From NCBI RefSeq assembly GCF_900155545.1, contig NZ_LT732526.1, positions 1,060,986-1,124,985 on the forward strand: a DNA stretch of 64,000 nucleotides. The letters run 5' to 3'. How positions within the stretch are numbered: position 1 is the stretch's first letter; every line of letters starts with the position of its first letter. A program made the translations under genes and the position numbers. Shown piece after piece: positions 1 through 9,301 of this stretch. This stretch comes from Clostridium sp. Marseille-P2415. GTDB lineage: Bacteria; Bacillota; Clostridia; Lachnospirales; Lachnospiraceae. The notes under the pieces are model-generated. The model was given only the letters and a program-made list of their open reading frames with translations. It did no database searches and was not told the origin of the DNA.

Positions 1-215
1 ACTATGCCAAGATCGGCGGCACCGTATTCCACATAAGTGGGTACATCACTGGCTTTTGCAAGAAAGAAGCGCATCCCCAGCTCCTCATTGGTGAAGATCA
101 GCTTTCGGGAATCCTTATCCTTCATTTCTTCGCAGGTGATTCCGATTTTTTCAAACATTTCAAGTGACTGTTTCGCCAGGCGCCCTTTTGCCAGGGCAAA
201 TGTCAAATATCTCAT
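1..215 (-). CDS. hisG: ATP phosphoribosyltransferase catalytic subunit, N-terminal part (cut by window edge)
   Basis: HisG catalyses the first step of histidine biosynthesis, joining ATP and PRPP to give phosphoribosyl-ATP in the cytoplasm. The 71 visible codons begin [20 protein letters not shown] and continue to a [11 protein letters not shown] stretch, both typical of the HisG N-terminus. The rest lies beyond position 1. The start ATG is 12 bases after the hisZ stop, with a GGGGGAACG ribosome site between them, so the two genes are one operon and translation is probably coupled. The adjacent hisZ implies the short form of HisG, which needs HisZ for activity; that cannot be checked because the C-terminus is missing. 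Confidence 0.93.
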   Translation of the reverse strand, partial: MRYLTFALAKGRLAKQSLEMFEKIGITCEEMKDKDSRKLIFTNEELGMRFFLAKASDVPTYVEYGAADLGI

Positions 216-227
216 ACGTTCCCCCGA

Positions 228-1490
228 TTATTTTAAATATTCCGACAGCGGTATTTCATCCGTGCGGCCCAAAACAAGATTCATGACTTTTACGGAAAAT
301 CCGCTGTTATCCAGATACAGCAGATTATTTAAATCCCTGCGGGCGGCATAAGCCTGATAGGCCTCAAGGGAACGTTCCTGCCTTTTTAACTGAAGCTGGA
401 CGGCCATGCCGGCGTTCCGGAAATGGTCTGCAAGGCGGATGGCATTCTCCCTGGACTCCTGCTCATAAAGGATCATGGTGTTTACCAGGTCAACTTCTGT
501 CTCGATTTTCTGTCTGGAAAGGGCAAGCAAAAGTTCATCTACGGATATTCCGAAGCCCACGGCAGGGGAATCCTTTCCGAACTGTTCCAACAGCCTGTCA
601 TATCTGCCTCCGTTGACAATATAATCCCCGGTCCCATAGGTGTAAGCTTTAAAAATAATACCGGTATAATACTGATACTGGCTTAACATGCCCAGGTCAT
701 AGGAGACGTAATCCGAAAGGCCATAATGCTCCAGAATCCGGCTCACCTCTTCCAGGCGTTCAATGGCCTTTAAGGCCCTGGGGTTGGCAGTCAGTTCTTT
801 TGCTGCCTGAATCTGATCCAGAGAACCGAAAAGTTCCGGAAGCTTTAAAAATACCTGCTTCAGCTCTTCTTTCATTGGCTGAAGCCTGACCAGTTCTTCC
901 ACGCCGAAATAATTCTTGTTTTCGATAAGCTCCCTTAAGGCCTCTTCCATTTCCCCATCCATGCCGGCGTCTTCCAAAAGTCCTTTGAAAAAATCCACTT
1001 CGCCTAATTCCACCTGGAACTCGGTAAGGCCTGCTGCTTTCAAAGCCCGGATTACCATGGCCAGGATCTCCCCATCCGCATCTGCCGAATCATCGCCGAT
1101 TAACTCTGCCCCGGTCTGGCTGGATTCCTTCAGCCTGCCCTGATAGCTGGAGTTATTGATGAACGTTCTTTCAATATAGCAGAGACGGATGGGCATATCC
1201 TCATCCAGAAAATATTTGGCCGCACACCTGGCAATGGCAGGCGTTTCATCCGGACGGAGCACCAGCGTGTGGTTATCCCGGTCAAAAAACTTAAACATCT
1301 CCCTCGCTTTGACGCTGCCCCGGGATTCGTTGAAGATATCAAAAAATTCAAAGGTGGGAGTTTCAATGTCCTGATACCCGCACAGATGAAAGACCTTTAA
1401 CATTTTTTCCTGTACCGCAGCCTTTCTCGTGCATTCTATTCCATAGATATCCCGGACCCCGTCCGGCGTATGTAACAGTTTGTTTGCCAT
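228..1490 (-). CDS. hisZ: ATP phosphoribosyltransferase regulatory subunit HisZ
   Basis: HisZ is a catalytically inactive paralogue of histidyl-tRNA synthetase that assembles with short-form HisG and mediates histidine feedback control. The 420-residue protein shows the class II synthetase-like core: LHTPDGVRDI near the start, FELRP-like LVLRPDETPAIARCAAKYF around residues 75-95, and the YYTGIIFKAYTYG and GGRYDRL segments near 275-300. A true HisRS would be followed by an anticodon-binding domain; here the C-terminus is short and divergent. The ATG follows GGAGGGTGTT. It is the first gene of a hisZ-hisG operon with a near-perfect promoter upstream. The leader shows no T-box features. Confidence 0.95.
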   Translation of the reverse strand: MANKLLHTPDGVRDIYGIECTRKAAVQEKMLKVFHLCGYQDIETPTFEFFDIFNESRGSVKAREMFKFFDRDNHTLVLRPDETPAIARCAAKYFLDEDMPIRLCYIERTFINNSSYQGRLKESSQTGAELIGDDSADADGEILAMVIRALKAAGLTEFQVELGEVDFFKGLLEDAGMDGEMEEALRELIENKNYFGVEELVRLQPMKEELKQVFLKLPELFGSLDQIQAAKELTANPRALKAIERLEEVSRILEHYGLSDYVSYDLGMLSQYQYYTGIIFKAYTYGTGDYIVNGGRYDRLLEQFGKDSPAVGFGISVDELLLALSRQKIETEVDLVNTMILYEQESRENAIRLADHFRNAGMAVQLQLKRQERSLEAYQAYAARRDLNNLLYLDNSGFSVKVMNLVLGRTDEIPLSEYLK

Positions 1491-1623
1491 AACACCCTCC
1501 GTCCTGTAACTGGTTTTCCCATGAAAGCCGCCTTAGAGAAAGCAGCCAAGAAAATCTTTTTCACAGTTTACTGTTTTTTGCCACTTTCTTGTAGTAAAGT
1601 GATAATTCAATAACGTGTAGTTA

Positions 1624-1652
1624 ATTATAGGGGACAAATCCGTAATTGTCAA
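1624..1652 (-). promoter_or_regulatory. sigma-A promoter of hisZG
   Basis: On the minus strand TTGACA (1647-1652) and TATAAT (1624-1629) are separated by exactly 17 bases, a full consensus match. The -35 box overlaps the recU stop codon. The roughly 125-base leader before hisZ holds two small hairpins (CACTTT/AAAGTG and ACAGTAAACTGT) but no recognisable riboswitch or T-box. Confidence 0.85.
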
Positions 1653-2182
1653 TCTCTTCGATCCAAATCTTTTTGAATCATTTCCAGATAGTGGACAAAA
1701 ATGTCCCTGCAGCTTCGGATCCGCCAGGTTTTATCCACTTCCTCATAAGTAAAGCTTTTCCGCCCTCCATCTTCCATCCTTTTTAAGAACTGTTTCATCC
1801 GGTCAAAGGGCAGATAATAGATTTCATTTTTCAGAGTATAGGACAGGATGATAAAGGCAATGCCTCCCTGGCTTTCAAACTCTTCCATAAAAGCGATCTG
1901 ATGTGGATGGATGTTCTGTAACGGAAAGGTGCCTGCTGCACATTCCTTTGCGTCAAAGCATACCGGAATTCCCTGGACAGCGCCAATATAATCCACCGTA
2001 CTTTTCTGGTCAAAATAAGCCAGGGTAATGTGGCGGCTTTCCTTATCAATGGAAATGGGGGTGATTGGTGTGGGAATCTTCTGGATCAAAGCCAGCCCTT
2101 TTTCCCGATAGCTTTCATTGCTGCGGTTAATCAGTTCCTCCAGGGTGGAACCTCTTAATCCTCTTGTATTCCAGGTTCCCAT
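1649..2182 (-). CDS. recU: RecU-family Holliday junction resolvase
   Basis: RecU cleaves Holliday junctions during recombinational repair and chromosome segregation in Firmicutes. The 177-residue protein begins MGTWNTRGLRGSTLEELIN, the usual RecU N-terminus. The core STVDYIGAVQGIPVCFDAKE carries the metal-binding Asp and an (E/D)-x-K pair, with Asp in place of the Glu seen in Bacillus subtilis. The reading frame is open 49 codons further upstream, but that extension lies inside the pseudouridine synthase gene. The ATG at 2182 has a GGAGGCGCC ribosome site, so it is chosen. It overlaps the previous gene by 28 bases. recU is usually next to ponA; that link is absent here. Confidence 0.88.
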   Translation of the reverse strand: MGTWNTRGLRGSTLEELINRSNESYREKGLALIQKIPTPITPISIDKESRHITLAYFDQKSTVDYIGAVQGIPVCFDAKECAAGTFPLQNIHPHQIAFMEEFESQGGIAFIILSYTLKNEIYYLPFDRMKQFLKRMEDGGRKSFTYEEVDKTWRIRSCRDIFVHYLEMIQKDLDRRD

Positions 2183-3153
2183 GGCGCCTCCTGTTTCCAG
2201 TCGCTGCAGATTTTTGTAAATGTTTTCGGCAAAGGTGCGTGGAACGTATTGCCTGATAAATACGTAAGCGGTTCCGGCAGTTCCGGGAATATCACCTGAT
2301 AGGAATGAAGGAGCTGGGAATGAATGCAATAGAGCCTCTTCGCTTCCTCATTGGTTTTCCTGTCTCCATACTTAAAATCGCCTACGATCGGGTGGCCGAT
2401 GGAAGAAAGATGGGCCCGGATCTGATGGGAGCGCCCTGTGATCAGCGTAACCTTTAAAAGGGTATAACCTTCATAAACGTGTATGGGCTCATACTCTGTC
2501 ATAATGGGTACGCTGCCCGGCACCTCCAGCTTGTGGACCGTTACCTTGTTGGATGCTTCATCCTTTGTTAAAAATCCCGTGATCACCTGTTTTTCTGCAA
2601 TCCGGCCCTTTACCACGCACTGATAGTATTTATGAATGCTCCGGTCCTTAAAGACAGCGGACATAAGCTGAAGCGCCGGGAGGGACTTTCCGCATACCAC
2701 CAGGCCGCTGGTATTGCGGTCCAGACGGTTGCATACCGAGGGGCGGAAGCTCCTTAACTGGTCCTTAGATAACTGGCCGCTTGAAATCAGGTAATCGATC
2801 ATGTATTCCACCAGAGATTCATCCGATTCCTTTGCTTTCTGAGACAGCATCCCGGCCGGTTTGTTCACCAGGAGAATGTGTTCGTCCTCATAAATGATAT
2901 TTAAAGAAATTTTTTTTACATCGGGGATCCTGATTTCGGAAAATTTCCCAATGGTCTCATCCGAAAGAAAAAGCCGGATCTCATCCCCTTCCGCCAGTTT
3001 TTCCGAACCATCACACTTTTTTCCATTTAAGGTGATGTTCTTCTTTCTCATCATCTTATAAAGAAAGCTCTTCCCTGCCAGATTTAAATATTTGGCCAGC
3101 AGCTTATCCAAACGCTGCCCTGATTCATTTTTCGATACGATCAAAGACTGCAT
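2155..3153 (-). CDS. RluA-family 23S rRNA/tRNA pseudouridine synthase
   Basis: This enzyme isomerises specific uridines in structured RNA to pseudouridine. An N-terminal S4-like RNA-binding segment (residues about 1-65, GQRLDKLLAKYL) precedes the RluA catalytic domain. The signature NRLDRNTSGLVV holds the catalytic Asp, and GRSHQIRAHLSSIGHPIVGD is the conserved C-terminal motif. At 332 residues it has the normal RluC/RluD size. The ATG is preceded by AAAGGACGGATT. The target uridine cannot be told from sequence. The 3' end overlaps recU. Confidence 0.9.
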   Translation of the reverse strand: MQSLIVSKNESGQRLDKLLAKYLNLAGKSFLYKMMRKKNITLNGKKCDGSEKLAEGDEIRLFLSDETIGKFSEIRIPDVKKISLNIIYEDEHILLVNKPAGMLSQKAKESDESLVEYMIDYLISSGQLSKDQLRSFRPSVCNRLDRNTSGLVVCGKSLPALQLMSAVFKDRSIHKYYQCVVKGRIAEKQVITGFLTKDEASNKVTVHKLEVPGSVPIMTEYEPIHVYEGYTLLKVTLITGRSHQIRAHLSSIGHPIVGDFKYGDRKTNEEAKRLYCIHSQLLHSYQVIFPELPEPLTYLSGNTFHAPLPKTFTKICSDWKQEAPWEPGIQED

Positions 3154-3178
3154 AATCCGTCCTTTCTGTCCTGCCGCT

Positions 3179-3748
3179 TTACATTGACAGGCTTTTTAAC
3201 AGCGTAACCGTATATTCCACGCTGCCGTCATCTTCATACTCCGCTTCCGGTTTTAAGCTGTTAAGACGGTTAAAAAACGCCTTTTCATCCAGAATCAGCT
3301 TTACATTGGGCTCCAGCTTATGGCCTGAAAACATATCTTTGAAAAAACGTTCTGCTTTGGCTGTGTCAATTTTTCCTGCGGTACAATAGGCATACACGCC
3401 TGTAGGATGGACCGCGATCACATCCATAGGCATGAGCGCATCCTTGGAGGTAATGATCAGATCATAGAGGATCCGGCATTTTCCTTCATAAGCGGCCGCT
3501 TTCTTAAAAAGTTCCGGCCGCGGGGTTTTGTACCGCCAGGCTGCCAAAAGCGGAGAAGCCGCATTGGCAGCCGGAAGTACGGAAAGGATCGCCATAACGG
3601 TCAGAATATTCTTCCAGGACGTGCTGTCCACAAAAGCCCGGAGCGTTAACTGGGCGAGTATGAGGGCTGCTCCGATGCAGACCTTCCCGAGTTCCATTTT
3701 CTTATGGTAATTACGGTAACCGTACTGTCCCTTCCTGTATCGTTTCAC
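3179..3748 (-). CDS. Conserved membrane-anchored protein of unknown function
   Basis: Not recognised as a named family. The 189-residue protein has a basic N-terminus, two closely spaced hydrophobic helices (about residues 22-40 and 46-70), and a soluble C-terminal domain of about 115 residues, probably cytoplasmic, with no visible enzyme motif. Translation starts at a GTG with GAGG nine bases upstream. It lies 25 bases upstream of the RluA-type gene and downstream of an SDR gene in a same-strand run. It may be a Lachnospiraceae-specific gene, but that is inference. Confidence 0.7.
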   Translation of the reverse strand: MKRYRKGQYGYRNYHKKMELGKVCIGAALILAQLTLRAFVDSTSWKNILTVMAILSVLPAANAASPLLAAWRYKTPRPELFKKAAAYEGKCRILYDLIITSKDALMPMDVIAVHPTGVYAYCTAGKIDTAKAERFFKDMFSGHKLEPNVKLILDEKAFFNRLNSLKPEAEYEDDGSVEYTVTLLKSLSM

Positions 3749-3779
3749 TTTCGTATTCCTCTTCCCTTTGTCTTCTTTT

Positions 3780-4550
3780 TTAAGTGGTCTTCATGAGCCC
3801 CCTCATGAGGCGTAAAACCATGCTGTGAGGCATTAGTTTGCACAAAAGCCGCAATGACTTCATGGTGATCCCATATACGGAAACCGGCCGCCCCATCATG
3901 CTGTCCCGAAGAGCCAGACGGACTACTTTCTTCGGGTCAGCCATCACGACCTTTTTATAAAGCGGGATCCGGCCTGTCGTTTCAGCCACATCAAAAAATT
4001 CTGTCCTTACAGGGCCGGGACAGACCGCCGTAACAAGGATTCCTCTGGGCTTTAGCTCTTCGTTGAGCGCCCGGCTGTAGCTTAGTACAAAGGATTTGGT
4101 GGCTGCATAGATGGCAAACTTCGGCTGTGGCAGAAAAGAAGCCGCAGACGAAAACTGAATGATACGGCTGTTTTCTGTCATATAGGGAAGCACCATGTGA
4201 GTCACGGCACAAAGGGCTTTGCAGTTTAAATCCAGCATGCCTGCCTCGTCTTCCATGCTTACCGAACCTACCGTACCGATTTTTCCATAGCCTGCTGCAT
4301 TGATCAGCCACTTAACCTCGGGCTTTTCTTCAAACAGGGTATCCTGTAAGCGCATGAGCTTACGTTCATCGGTCAAATCAATTGCAAAGGGCCTGAGCTT
4401 TACCGGTACAAGGGGGGATAGTTCTTCCATGCGTTCCTTCCTTCTGGCAATCGCCCATATTTCTCCGATTCCATTAAAACGGTCGGCAATCTGCATGATA
4501 AATTCTCTTCCCATGCCGGAAGATGCACCAGTTACAATCGCAATCTTCAT
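3780..4550 (-). CDS. Short-chain dehydrogenase/reductase (SDR)
   Basis: Classical SDR oxidoreductase using NAD(P)H. The N-terminal cofactor motif is TGASSGMG (residues 7-14), NAAGYG follows near residue 88, and the active site shows Ser (FSSAASF) and YAATK. The length of 256 residues and the C-terminal PGPVRTEFF are standard for the family. The substrate is not predictable. The ATG has an AAGGGA site seven bases upstream. Confidence 0.88.
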   Translation of the reverse strand: MKIAIVTGASSGMGREFIMQIADRFNGIGEIWAIARRKERMEELSPLVPVKLRPFAIDLTDERKLMRLQDTLFEEKPEVKWLINAAGYGKIGTVGSVSMEDEAGMLDLNCKALCAVTHMVLPYMTENSRIIQFSSAASFLPQPKFAIYAATKSFVLSYSRALNEELKPRGILVTAVCPGPVRTEFFDVAETTGRIPLYKKVVMADPKKVVRLALRDSMMGRPVSVYGITMKSLRLLCKLMPHSMVLRLMRGLMKTT

Positions 4551-4582
4551 ATTGATCCCTTCTTTTCATAAAATTTTGATTT

Positions 4583-6472
4583 TTATTTTTTTACTGCTTT
4601 TTTGTGAACATTCCGGATCGTCTTTTTTTTGCGCTCACGCTGTTTTCCTGCAGTTTGCACATCGGTTCTTGCTCCTGCTTTCGGACGGATCAGGCATTTC
4701 TTATCATACCCGATCAAATCGGTCCGTCCGGCCAGTTTCAGGGCCTCCAGTACCAGGTCGTAGTTTTTCGGATTCCGGTACTGGATAAGCGCCCTCTGCA
4801 TGGCCTTTTCATGAGGATTGTCAGGTATATACACTTTTTCCATGGTGCGCGGATCGTATCCGGTATAATACATACAGGTGGATATGGTAGAAGGGGTTGG
4901 ATAAAAATCCTGTACCTGTTCCGGCATGTATCCCAGATCCCGCAGATATTCCGCAAGCTCAATGGCTTCGGAAAGCCCGGAGCCCGGATGAGAGGACATT
5001 AAATAGGGGACCAGATACTGCTTCATGCCAAGCTGCCCGTTCATTTCGTTATATTCCTTTACAAACCGGCGGTAGACTTGATTCTGAGGTTTTCCCATTT
5101 TCGAAAGGACTTTATCCGACACATGCTCCGGAGCAACCTTTAACTGACCGCTGACGTGGTACTGGCAAAGTTCCTTCAAAAATTTTTTTGATGGGTCTGC
5201 CAGCACATAATCAAACCGGATTCCGGAACGGATAAATACTTTTTTTACCTTTGGAAGGCTTTTTAGTTTTCTCAGCAGTTCGATATAGTCCGTATGATCC
5301 GCATTTAAATTCTTGCATGGTTCCGGGAACAGGCACTGGCGGTTCGGGCAGGCCCCTTTGGTTATCTGCTTTTGGCAGGCCGGGGAACGGAAATCTGCCG
5401 TGGGTCCGCCTACATCATGGATATATCCCTTAAAATCCGGCTCTTCCGTTAAAATCCTGGCTTCTTCCAGCAGGGAATCATGGCTTCTGGCCTGTATGAT
5501 CCTGCCCTGATGGAACGTAAGCGCACAGAAGCTGCAGGCACCAAAGCAGCCCCGGTTGCTGATCAGACTGAATTTGATCTCCCGGATAGCGGGCACTCCG
5601 CCAAGCTCCTCATAGGAAGGATGGTAATTCCGCATATAGGAAAGTGCATAAACCGCATCCATTTCCTCCATGGAAAGCGGTTTCGCCGGAGGATTCTGAA
5701 CTACGAACAGATTGTCCTTATATGGTTCCACCAGGCGTTTTCCGATAAAGGGATCCGTATTGCCGTACTGGATATAATAGCTTTTTGCATATTCCAGCTT
5801 ATCCGCCTTCATGCTGTCAAAAGAGGGAAGCGTCAGGGCATTATACACAGATTCCAGACTGTCTGTCTTATAAACGGTACCGTCAATAAAGGTAATATCC
5901 TGAATGGCAATGCCGCTGTTTAATGCATCTGCAATTTCCACAATGGATTTTTCTCCCATCCCGTAGGATATGAGATCCGCCTGGGAATCGATCAGGATGG
6001 AGTGCTTTAGCCGGTCCGACCAGTAATCATAATGGGCCAGCCGCCTTAAGCTGGCCTCAATGCCGCCGATGATGACAGGCGCTTTTTTGTATACGGACCG
6101 GATCAGGTTGCAGTAGACCGTAGTTGCATAGTCGGGACGTTTGCCCATTACTCCGCCCGGCGTATAGGAATCCTGCTGTCTTCGCTTTTTCGAAACAGAA
6201 TAGTGGTTAACCATGGAATCCATGTTCCCGCCGGTAACCAAAAACCCCAGGCGCGGCTCTCCCAATATCTGAATGCTCTTCGGATCCTTCCAGTCGGGCT
6301 GGGATATGATTCCCACCTTATATCCATGGGCCTCCAAAAGCCTGCTGATGATGGCGTGTCCGAAGGAGGGGTGGTCTACATAGGCATCTCCGATGATGTA
6401 GACAAAGTCACATTGCTTCCATCCCCTGATATTCATATCCGACCGGCTGATGGGAAGATAATCGTGCATCAT
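4583..6472 (-). CDS. YgiQ-family radical SAM protein
   Basis: Long radical SAM protein (629 residues) of the YgiQ (UPF0313) family, whose reaction is unknown. The N-terminus has a B12-binding-like region (VDHPSFGHAIISRLLEAHGY) and the [4Fe-4S] cluster motif CX3CX2C occurs as GCFGACSFC near residue 310. Extra cysteines (ACPNRQCLFPEPC) just after it are also family features, and the C-terminus is a long basic tail. It overlaps the HAD gene by four bases (ATGA), so the two are translationally coupled; GGAG lies seven bases upstream of the ATG. Confidence 0.9.
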   Translation of the reverse strand: MMHDYLPISRSDMNIRGWKQCDFVYIIGDAYVDHPSFGHAIISRLLEAHGYKVGIISQPDWKDPKSIQILGEPRLGFLVTGGNMDSMVNHYSVSKKRRQQDSYTPGGVMGKRPDYATTVYCNLIRSVYKKAPVIIGGIEASLRRLAHYDYWSDRLKHSILIDSQADLISYGMGEKSIVEIADALNSGIAIQDITFIDGTVYKTDSLESVYNALTLPSFDSMKADKLEYAKSYYIQYGNTDPFIGKRLVEPYKDNLFVVQNPPAKPLSMEEMDAVYALSYMRNYHPSYEELGGVPAIREIKFSLISNRGCFGACSFCALTFHQGRIIQARSHDSLLEEARILTEEPDFKGYIHDVGGPTADFRSPACQKQITKGACPNRQCLFPEPCKNLNADHTDYIELLRKLKSLPKVKKVFIRSGIRFDYVLADPSKKFLKELCQYHVSGQLKVAPEHVSDKVLSKMGKPQNQVYRRFVKEYNEMNGQLGMKQYLVPYLMSSHPGSGLSEAIELAEYLRDLGYMPEQVQDFYPTPSTISTCMYYTGYDPRTMEKVYIPDNPHEKAMQRALIQYRNPKNYDLVLEALKLAGRTDLIGYDKKCLIRPKAGARTDVQTAGKQRERKKKTIRNVHKKAVKK

Positions 6473-7134
6473 GCTTCTGCTCCATTTCTGTTTAATATCT
6501 GATGATAGTCGTAGATAAAGTAGTCAGCTAACCGTCTTTTTTCCTCTTCCATTTCTCTGGAAAATTCATCGTCAACGGCACAGACCGTCATTCCTGCCCG
6601 CTTCCCTGCCAGGATGCCGGCAGGAACATCCTCGAATACCAGACAATGAGCCGGAGATACGGACAGCTCCCCTGCCACCTTTAAATAAATATCCGGCGCA
6701 GGTTTCCCAGCGGTTACTTCACATGCGGTTGCCACTACCTGAAAATATTGACCGATTTTCAGGGAATCAATCACCGCATCCACCATCTGCCTGCCATTGC
6801 TGGTGGCAATTCCGGCCCGGATCCCTTTCGAAGCAATGTACGCAAGGAATTCACCCGCTCCCGGCTTTAAGGGAACTTCATTCCGGTATTTTTCAATGGA
6901 CATTTCCGTCCAGACGGACTTGATTTCATCAAGGGATTCCTTTAGCTTGAACCGTTCCTTAAAATAAAATGCAGTTTCCGAAAAACTCATCCCTTCAATT
7001 TCCTTCTGCAGATCCTCCGGGCATGCAAGTCCTCTGCTGCCTAAAAATTCTATATCAATGGATTTCCACATCCACATGGAATCAACCAGCGTTCCATCCA
7101 GATCAAAAATCACAGCCTTCCTCTCATCTAACAT
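6469..7134 (-). CDS. HAD-superfamily hydrolase, beta-phosphoglucomutase/phosphatase type
   Basis: HAD subfamily IA protein acting on a phosphorylated small molecule. It has the nucleophile motif FDLDGTLVDS, motif II ATSNG, a motif III lysine (TAGKPAPDIY) and motif IV FEDVPAG. An in-frame ATG exists 17 codons upstream but would overlap the rluB 3' end. The ATG at 7134 has AAAGGAAG nine bases upstream and is preferred, giving 221 residues. The substrate is unknown; this branch includes beta-phosphoglucomutases and sugar phosphatases. Confidence 0.87.
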   Translation of the reverse strand: MLDERKAVIFDLDGTLVDSMWMWKSIDIEFLGSRGLACPEDLQKEIEGMSFSETAFYFKERFKLKESLDEIKSVWTEMSIEKYRNEVPLKPGAGEFLAYIASKGIRAGIATSNGRQMVDAVIDSLKIGQYFQVVATACEVTAGKPAPDIYLKVAGELSVSPAHCLVFEDVPAGILAGKRAGMTVCAVDDEFSREMEEEKRRLADYFIYDYHQILNRNGAEA

Positions 7135-7150
7135 CTTCTGTTTCTTCCTT

Positions 7151-7876
7151 TCAACGGCTTTTGAGCTTCTGGATTTCTGCCTCATTAAGGGGACGGTACT
7201 CTCCAGGCTTTAACGCCTCATCTAATGTAAGGCTGCCCATAGACAACCTCTTTAAGTATACCACATGACACCCGAGGGTTTCAAACATCCGCTTTACCTG
7301 ATGGAATTTTCCTTCCCGAATGGTAAGGCGGATTTCAGAAGGTTCCCCGCCCTTTCCGGGTTCCAACACTTCTAAACGGGCCGGAAGGACCGGTGTCCCA
7401 TCCGAAAGCACAAGGCCGTCTTCCATGCGCTCCTTCGCATCATCCGGTATCTCTCCTTCCACCCGTGCAAAATAAACCTTATCCACATGCTTTTTCGGAG
7501 ACAGAAGCTGATGAGCCAGATCTCCGTCATTGGTGATAAGAAGAAGGCCTTCCGTATCAATATCCAGCCGCCCCACCGGAAAAAGATCATCCCGTTTCCG
7601 GTCCGTTATGAGACCGACCACCGTTTCATGCAGGGAATCCTGGGTGGCAGAAACCACGCCGCGGGGCTTATTTAACATGTAATATTCATATTCCGCATAG
7701 GAAACTAAGCGCCCATCCACGGAAACCTTATTTTGCTCCGGGTCGATTTTGCGGTCCGTTTTTTTTTCCGGAATCCCATCTACGGCAATCCTGCCTTTTC
7801 TGGCCATTTCTTTGATCTGGCTCCGGGTTCCATTGCCCATATCCGCCAGGTATTTATCCAGCCTGATTTCTTTCAT
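7151..7876 (-). CDS. rluB: RsuA/RluB-family pseudouridine synthase
   Basis: Modifies a uridine of 23S (RluB) or 16S (RsuA) rRNA. The S4 domain begins IRLDKYLADMGNGTRSQIKE. The catalytic motif is GRLDIDTEGLLLITNDGD, and GKFHQVKRMF is the C-terminal RsuA/RluB signature. The start is the ATG at 7876, which shares bases with the stop codon of the upstream methyltransferase (TGATG) and implies coupled translation. A longer in-frame extension runs into that gene and is rejected. The exact target (RluB versus RsuA) is inferred. Confidence 0.88.
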   Translation of the reverse strand: MKEIRLDKYLADMGNGTRSQIKEMARKGRIAVDGIPEKKTDRKIDPEQNKVSVDGRLVSYAEYEYYMLNKPRGVVSATQDSLHETVVGLITDRKRDDLFPVGRLDIDTEGLLLITNDGDLAHQLLSPKKHVDKVYFARVEGEIPDDAKERMEDGLVLSDGTPVLPARLEVLEPGKGGEPSEIRLTIREGKFHQVKRMFETLGCHVVYLKRLSMGSLTLDEALKPGEYRPLNEAEIQKLKSR

Positions 7877-9240
7877 CACTGCCACCGCCATCCCGGATAG
7901 TATTTGTTTTTTAAGGAATATCCGGTTCCCTTGGCAAAGCCCAGAGGGAATCCGTCCACACAGACCAGGCACCAGCCCTTTACCGGCCCCTCCTCTTCCT
8001 TTAAGGAAATGGTTTCTCCTTTTAAATAACGGATCACCCTCTCATCCTGCTTTTCCCAGGAAATGGACTGTTTAAATTGCTCCGGCTTTAAGGCCATGGC
8101 AAATGCCTGTCCCGGCTCAAAGCGCCCTTTCTTCAATTCCCCCAGCAAAAGACCGGTCCTTAAATAGCGCAGACCTCCGGCTTTTTCCGGAAAGTGCTCC
8201 GGCATATAGTAAACGGCATCGTTCTTCACACGGATGCGGGAACGTTCCAGGGGCTTTAAGACCATGGAAAGAAAACCGGAAAGTTCTTCGGGAAGAGCAG
8301 GCTCTTTTTTCGTCTCCTTGCTGATAATGGTTTTCCCTGCAGCCGAATCCTTCTTTTTTAAAAGTGCCATAAAATGCCCCTCTCCCTTTATCTTATGGGG
8401 AAAGAGACGCAGGCAGCCGGTAAGGCCGATTCCGTCACTGGCTCCTTCAAAAAGAGGAAGTCTCACTAACTCCATTTCCTCATGCTGTTCCAAGACCCAG
8501 CGAATGATCTCTTCATCCTCGCAAACAGAAAAGGTACAGGTGGAATACAAAAGGAGTCCGCCTGGAACCAGCATGTCTGCCGCCTGGCAGACAATTTCCT
8601 TCTGTATTGCAGCATAATACTCCGGTCCATGCTTTTCATAGCTTTTTACCATATCTGCATCCTTGCGGAACATTCCTTCTCCGGAGCAGGGCGCATCAAC
8701 CAGGATCTTATCGAAAAATTCCCCAAACGTTTCCTTTAGCTTCCCCGGTTCCTCGCTGGTGACACAAATATTTTCAATTCCCCACAGCTCCAGATTTTTA
8801 AGAAGGGCCTTTGCCCTGGAATTGCTGATATCATTGGCTGCCAACAGCCCTTTCCCCTTAAGCTTTATACCAAGCTCTGTACTTTTGCCTCCCGGAGCCG
8901 CACATAGATCAAGGACTCTGTCCCCCGGAGTGACAGGGAGTAAATTTGCCGGCGTCATGGCACTTGGTTCCTGCAGATAATAAAGCCCCGCATAATAATA
9001 GGGATCTTTGGCCGGCCGGTCTTCTCCTTCATAATAAAATCCATTGTAGATCCAGGGAACAGGCTTAAGCTTAAAAGCAGTTATTCCCATAAATTCTTCC
9101 GGGGTAATTTTAAGAGTATTCACGCGCAGTCCATAGAGCCGTTCCTCCTCAAAGCTCTTTAAGTATGCCTGATAATCCTCTTCCCCTAACAAATCCCTCA
9201 TTCTGTTTAAAAATTCTTCCGAAATCTTGATTTCCTTCAC
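7876..9240 (-). CDS. RsmF-like rRNA cytosine-C5 methyltransferase (NOL1/NOP2/Sun family)
   Basis: SAM-dependent m5C methyltransferase for rRNA. The SAM-binding motif is DLCAAPGGKSTELG. The two catalytic cysteines sit in DAPCSGEGMFRKD and LLYSTCTFSVCEDE. The C-terminal third (after about residue 300) resembles the PUA-like extension of RsmF, ending PVKGWCLVCVDGFPLGFAKG. Translation starts at a GTG with AGGAG seven bases upstream. It is the first gene of an apparent operon with rluB, the HAD gene and ygiQ. Confidence 0.9.
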   Translation of the reverse strand: MKEIKISEEFLNRMRDLLGEEDYQAYLKSFEEERLYGLRVNTLKITPEEFMGITAFKLKPVPWIYNGFYYEGEDRPAKDPYYYAGLYYLQEPSAMTPANLLPVTPGDRVLDLCAAPGGKSTELGIKLKGKGLLAANDISNSRAKALLKNLELWGIENICVTSEEPGKLKETFGEFFDKILVDAPCSGEGMFRKDADMVKSYEKHGPEYYAAIQKEIVCQAADMLVPGGLLLYSTCTFSVCEDEEIIRWVLEQHEEMELVRLPLFEGASDGIGLTGCLRLFPHKIKGEGHFMALLKKKDSAAGKTIISKETKKEPALPEELSGFLSMVLKPLERSRIRVKNDAVYYMPEHFPEKAGGLRYLRTGLLLGELKKGRFEPGQAFAMALKPEQFKQSISWEKQDERVIRYLKGETISLKEEEGPVKGWCLVCVDGFPLGFAKGTGYSLKNKYYPGWRWQ

Positions 9241-9272
9241 GTTTTCGCTCCTGTTTTGTATCTATGTAAGCA

Positions 9273-9301
9273 ATCTTAATATACTAATAAGAATATTTCA
9301 A
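9273..9301 (-). promoter_or_regulatory. Possible promoter for the RsmF-like/rluB/HAD/ygiQ operon
   Basis: TTGAAA (9296-9301) and TAAGAT (9273-9278) lie 17 bases apart on the minus strand, upstream of the GTG at 9240. It overlaps the last codons of the M23 peptidase gene, so read-through from that gene is an alternative. Confidence 0.45.

Noticed and set aside
1491..1623. Possible T-box or attenuator in the hisZ leader
   Set aside because: No T-box sequence, no specifier-type structure and no terminator; only two small hairpins.
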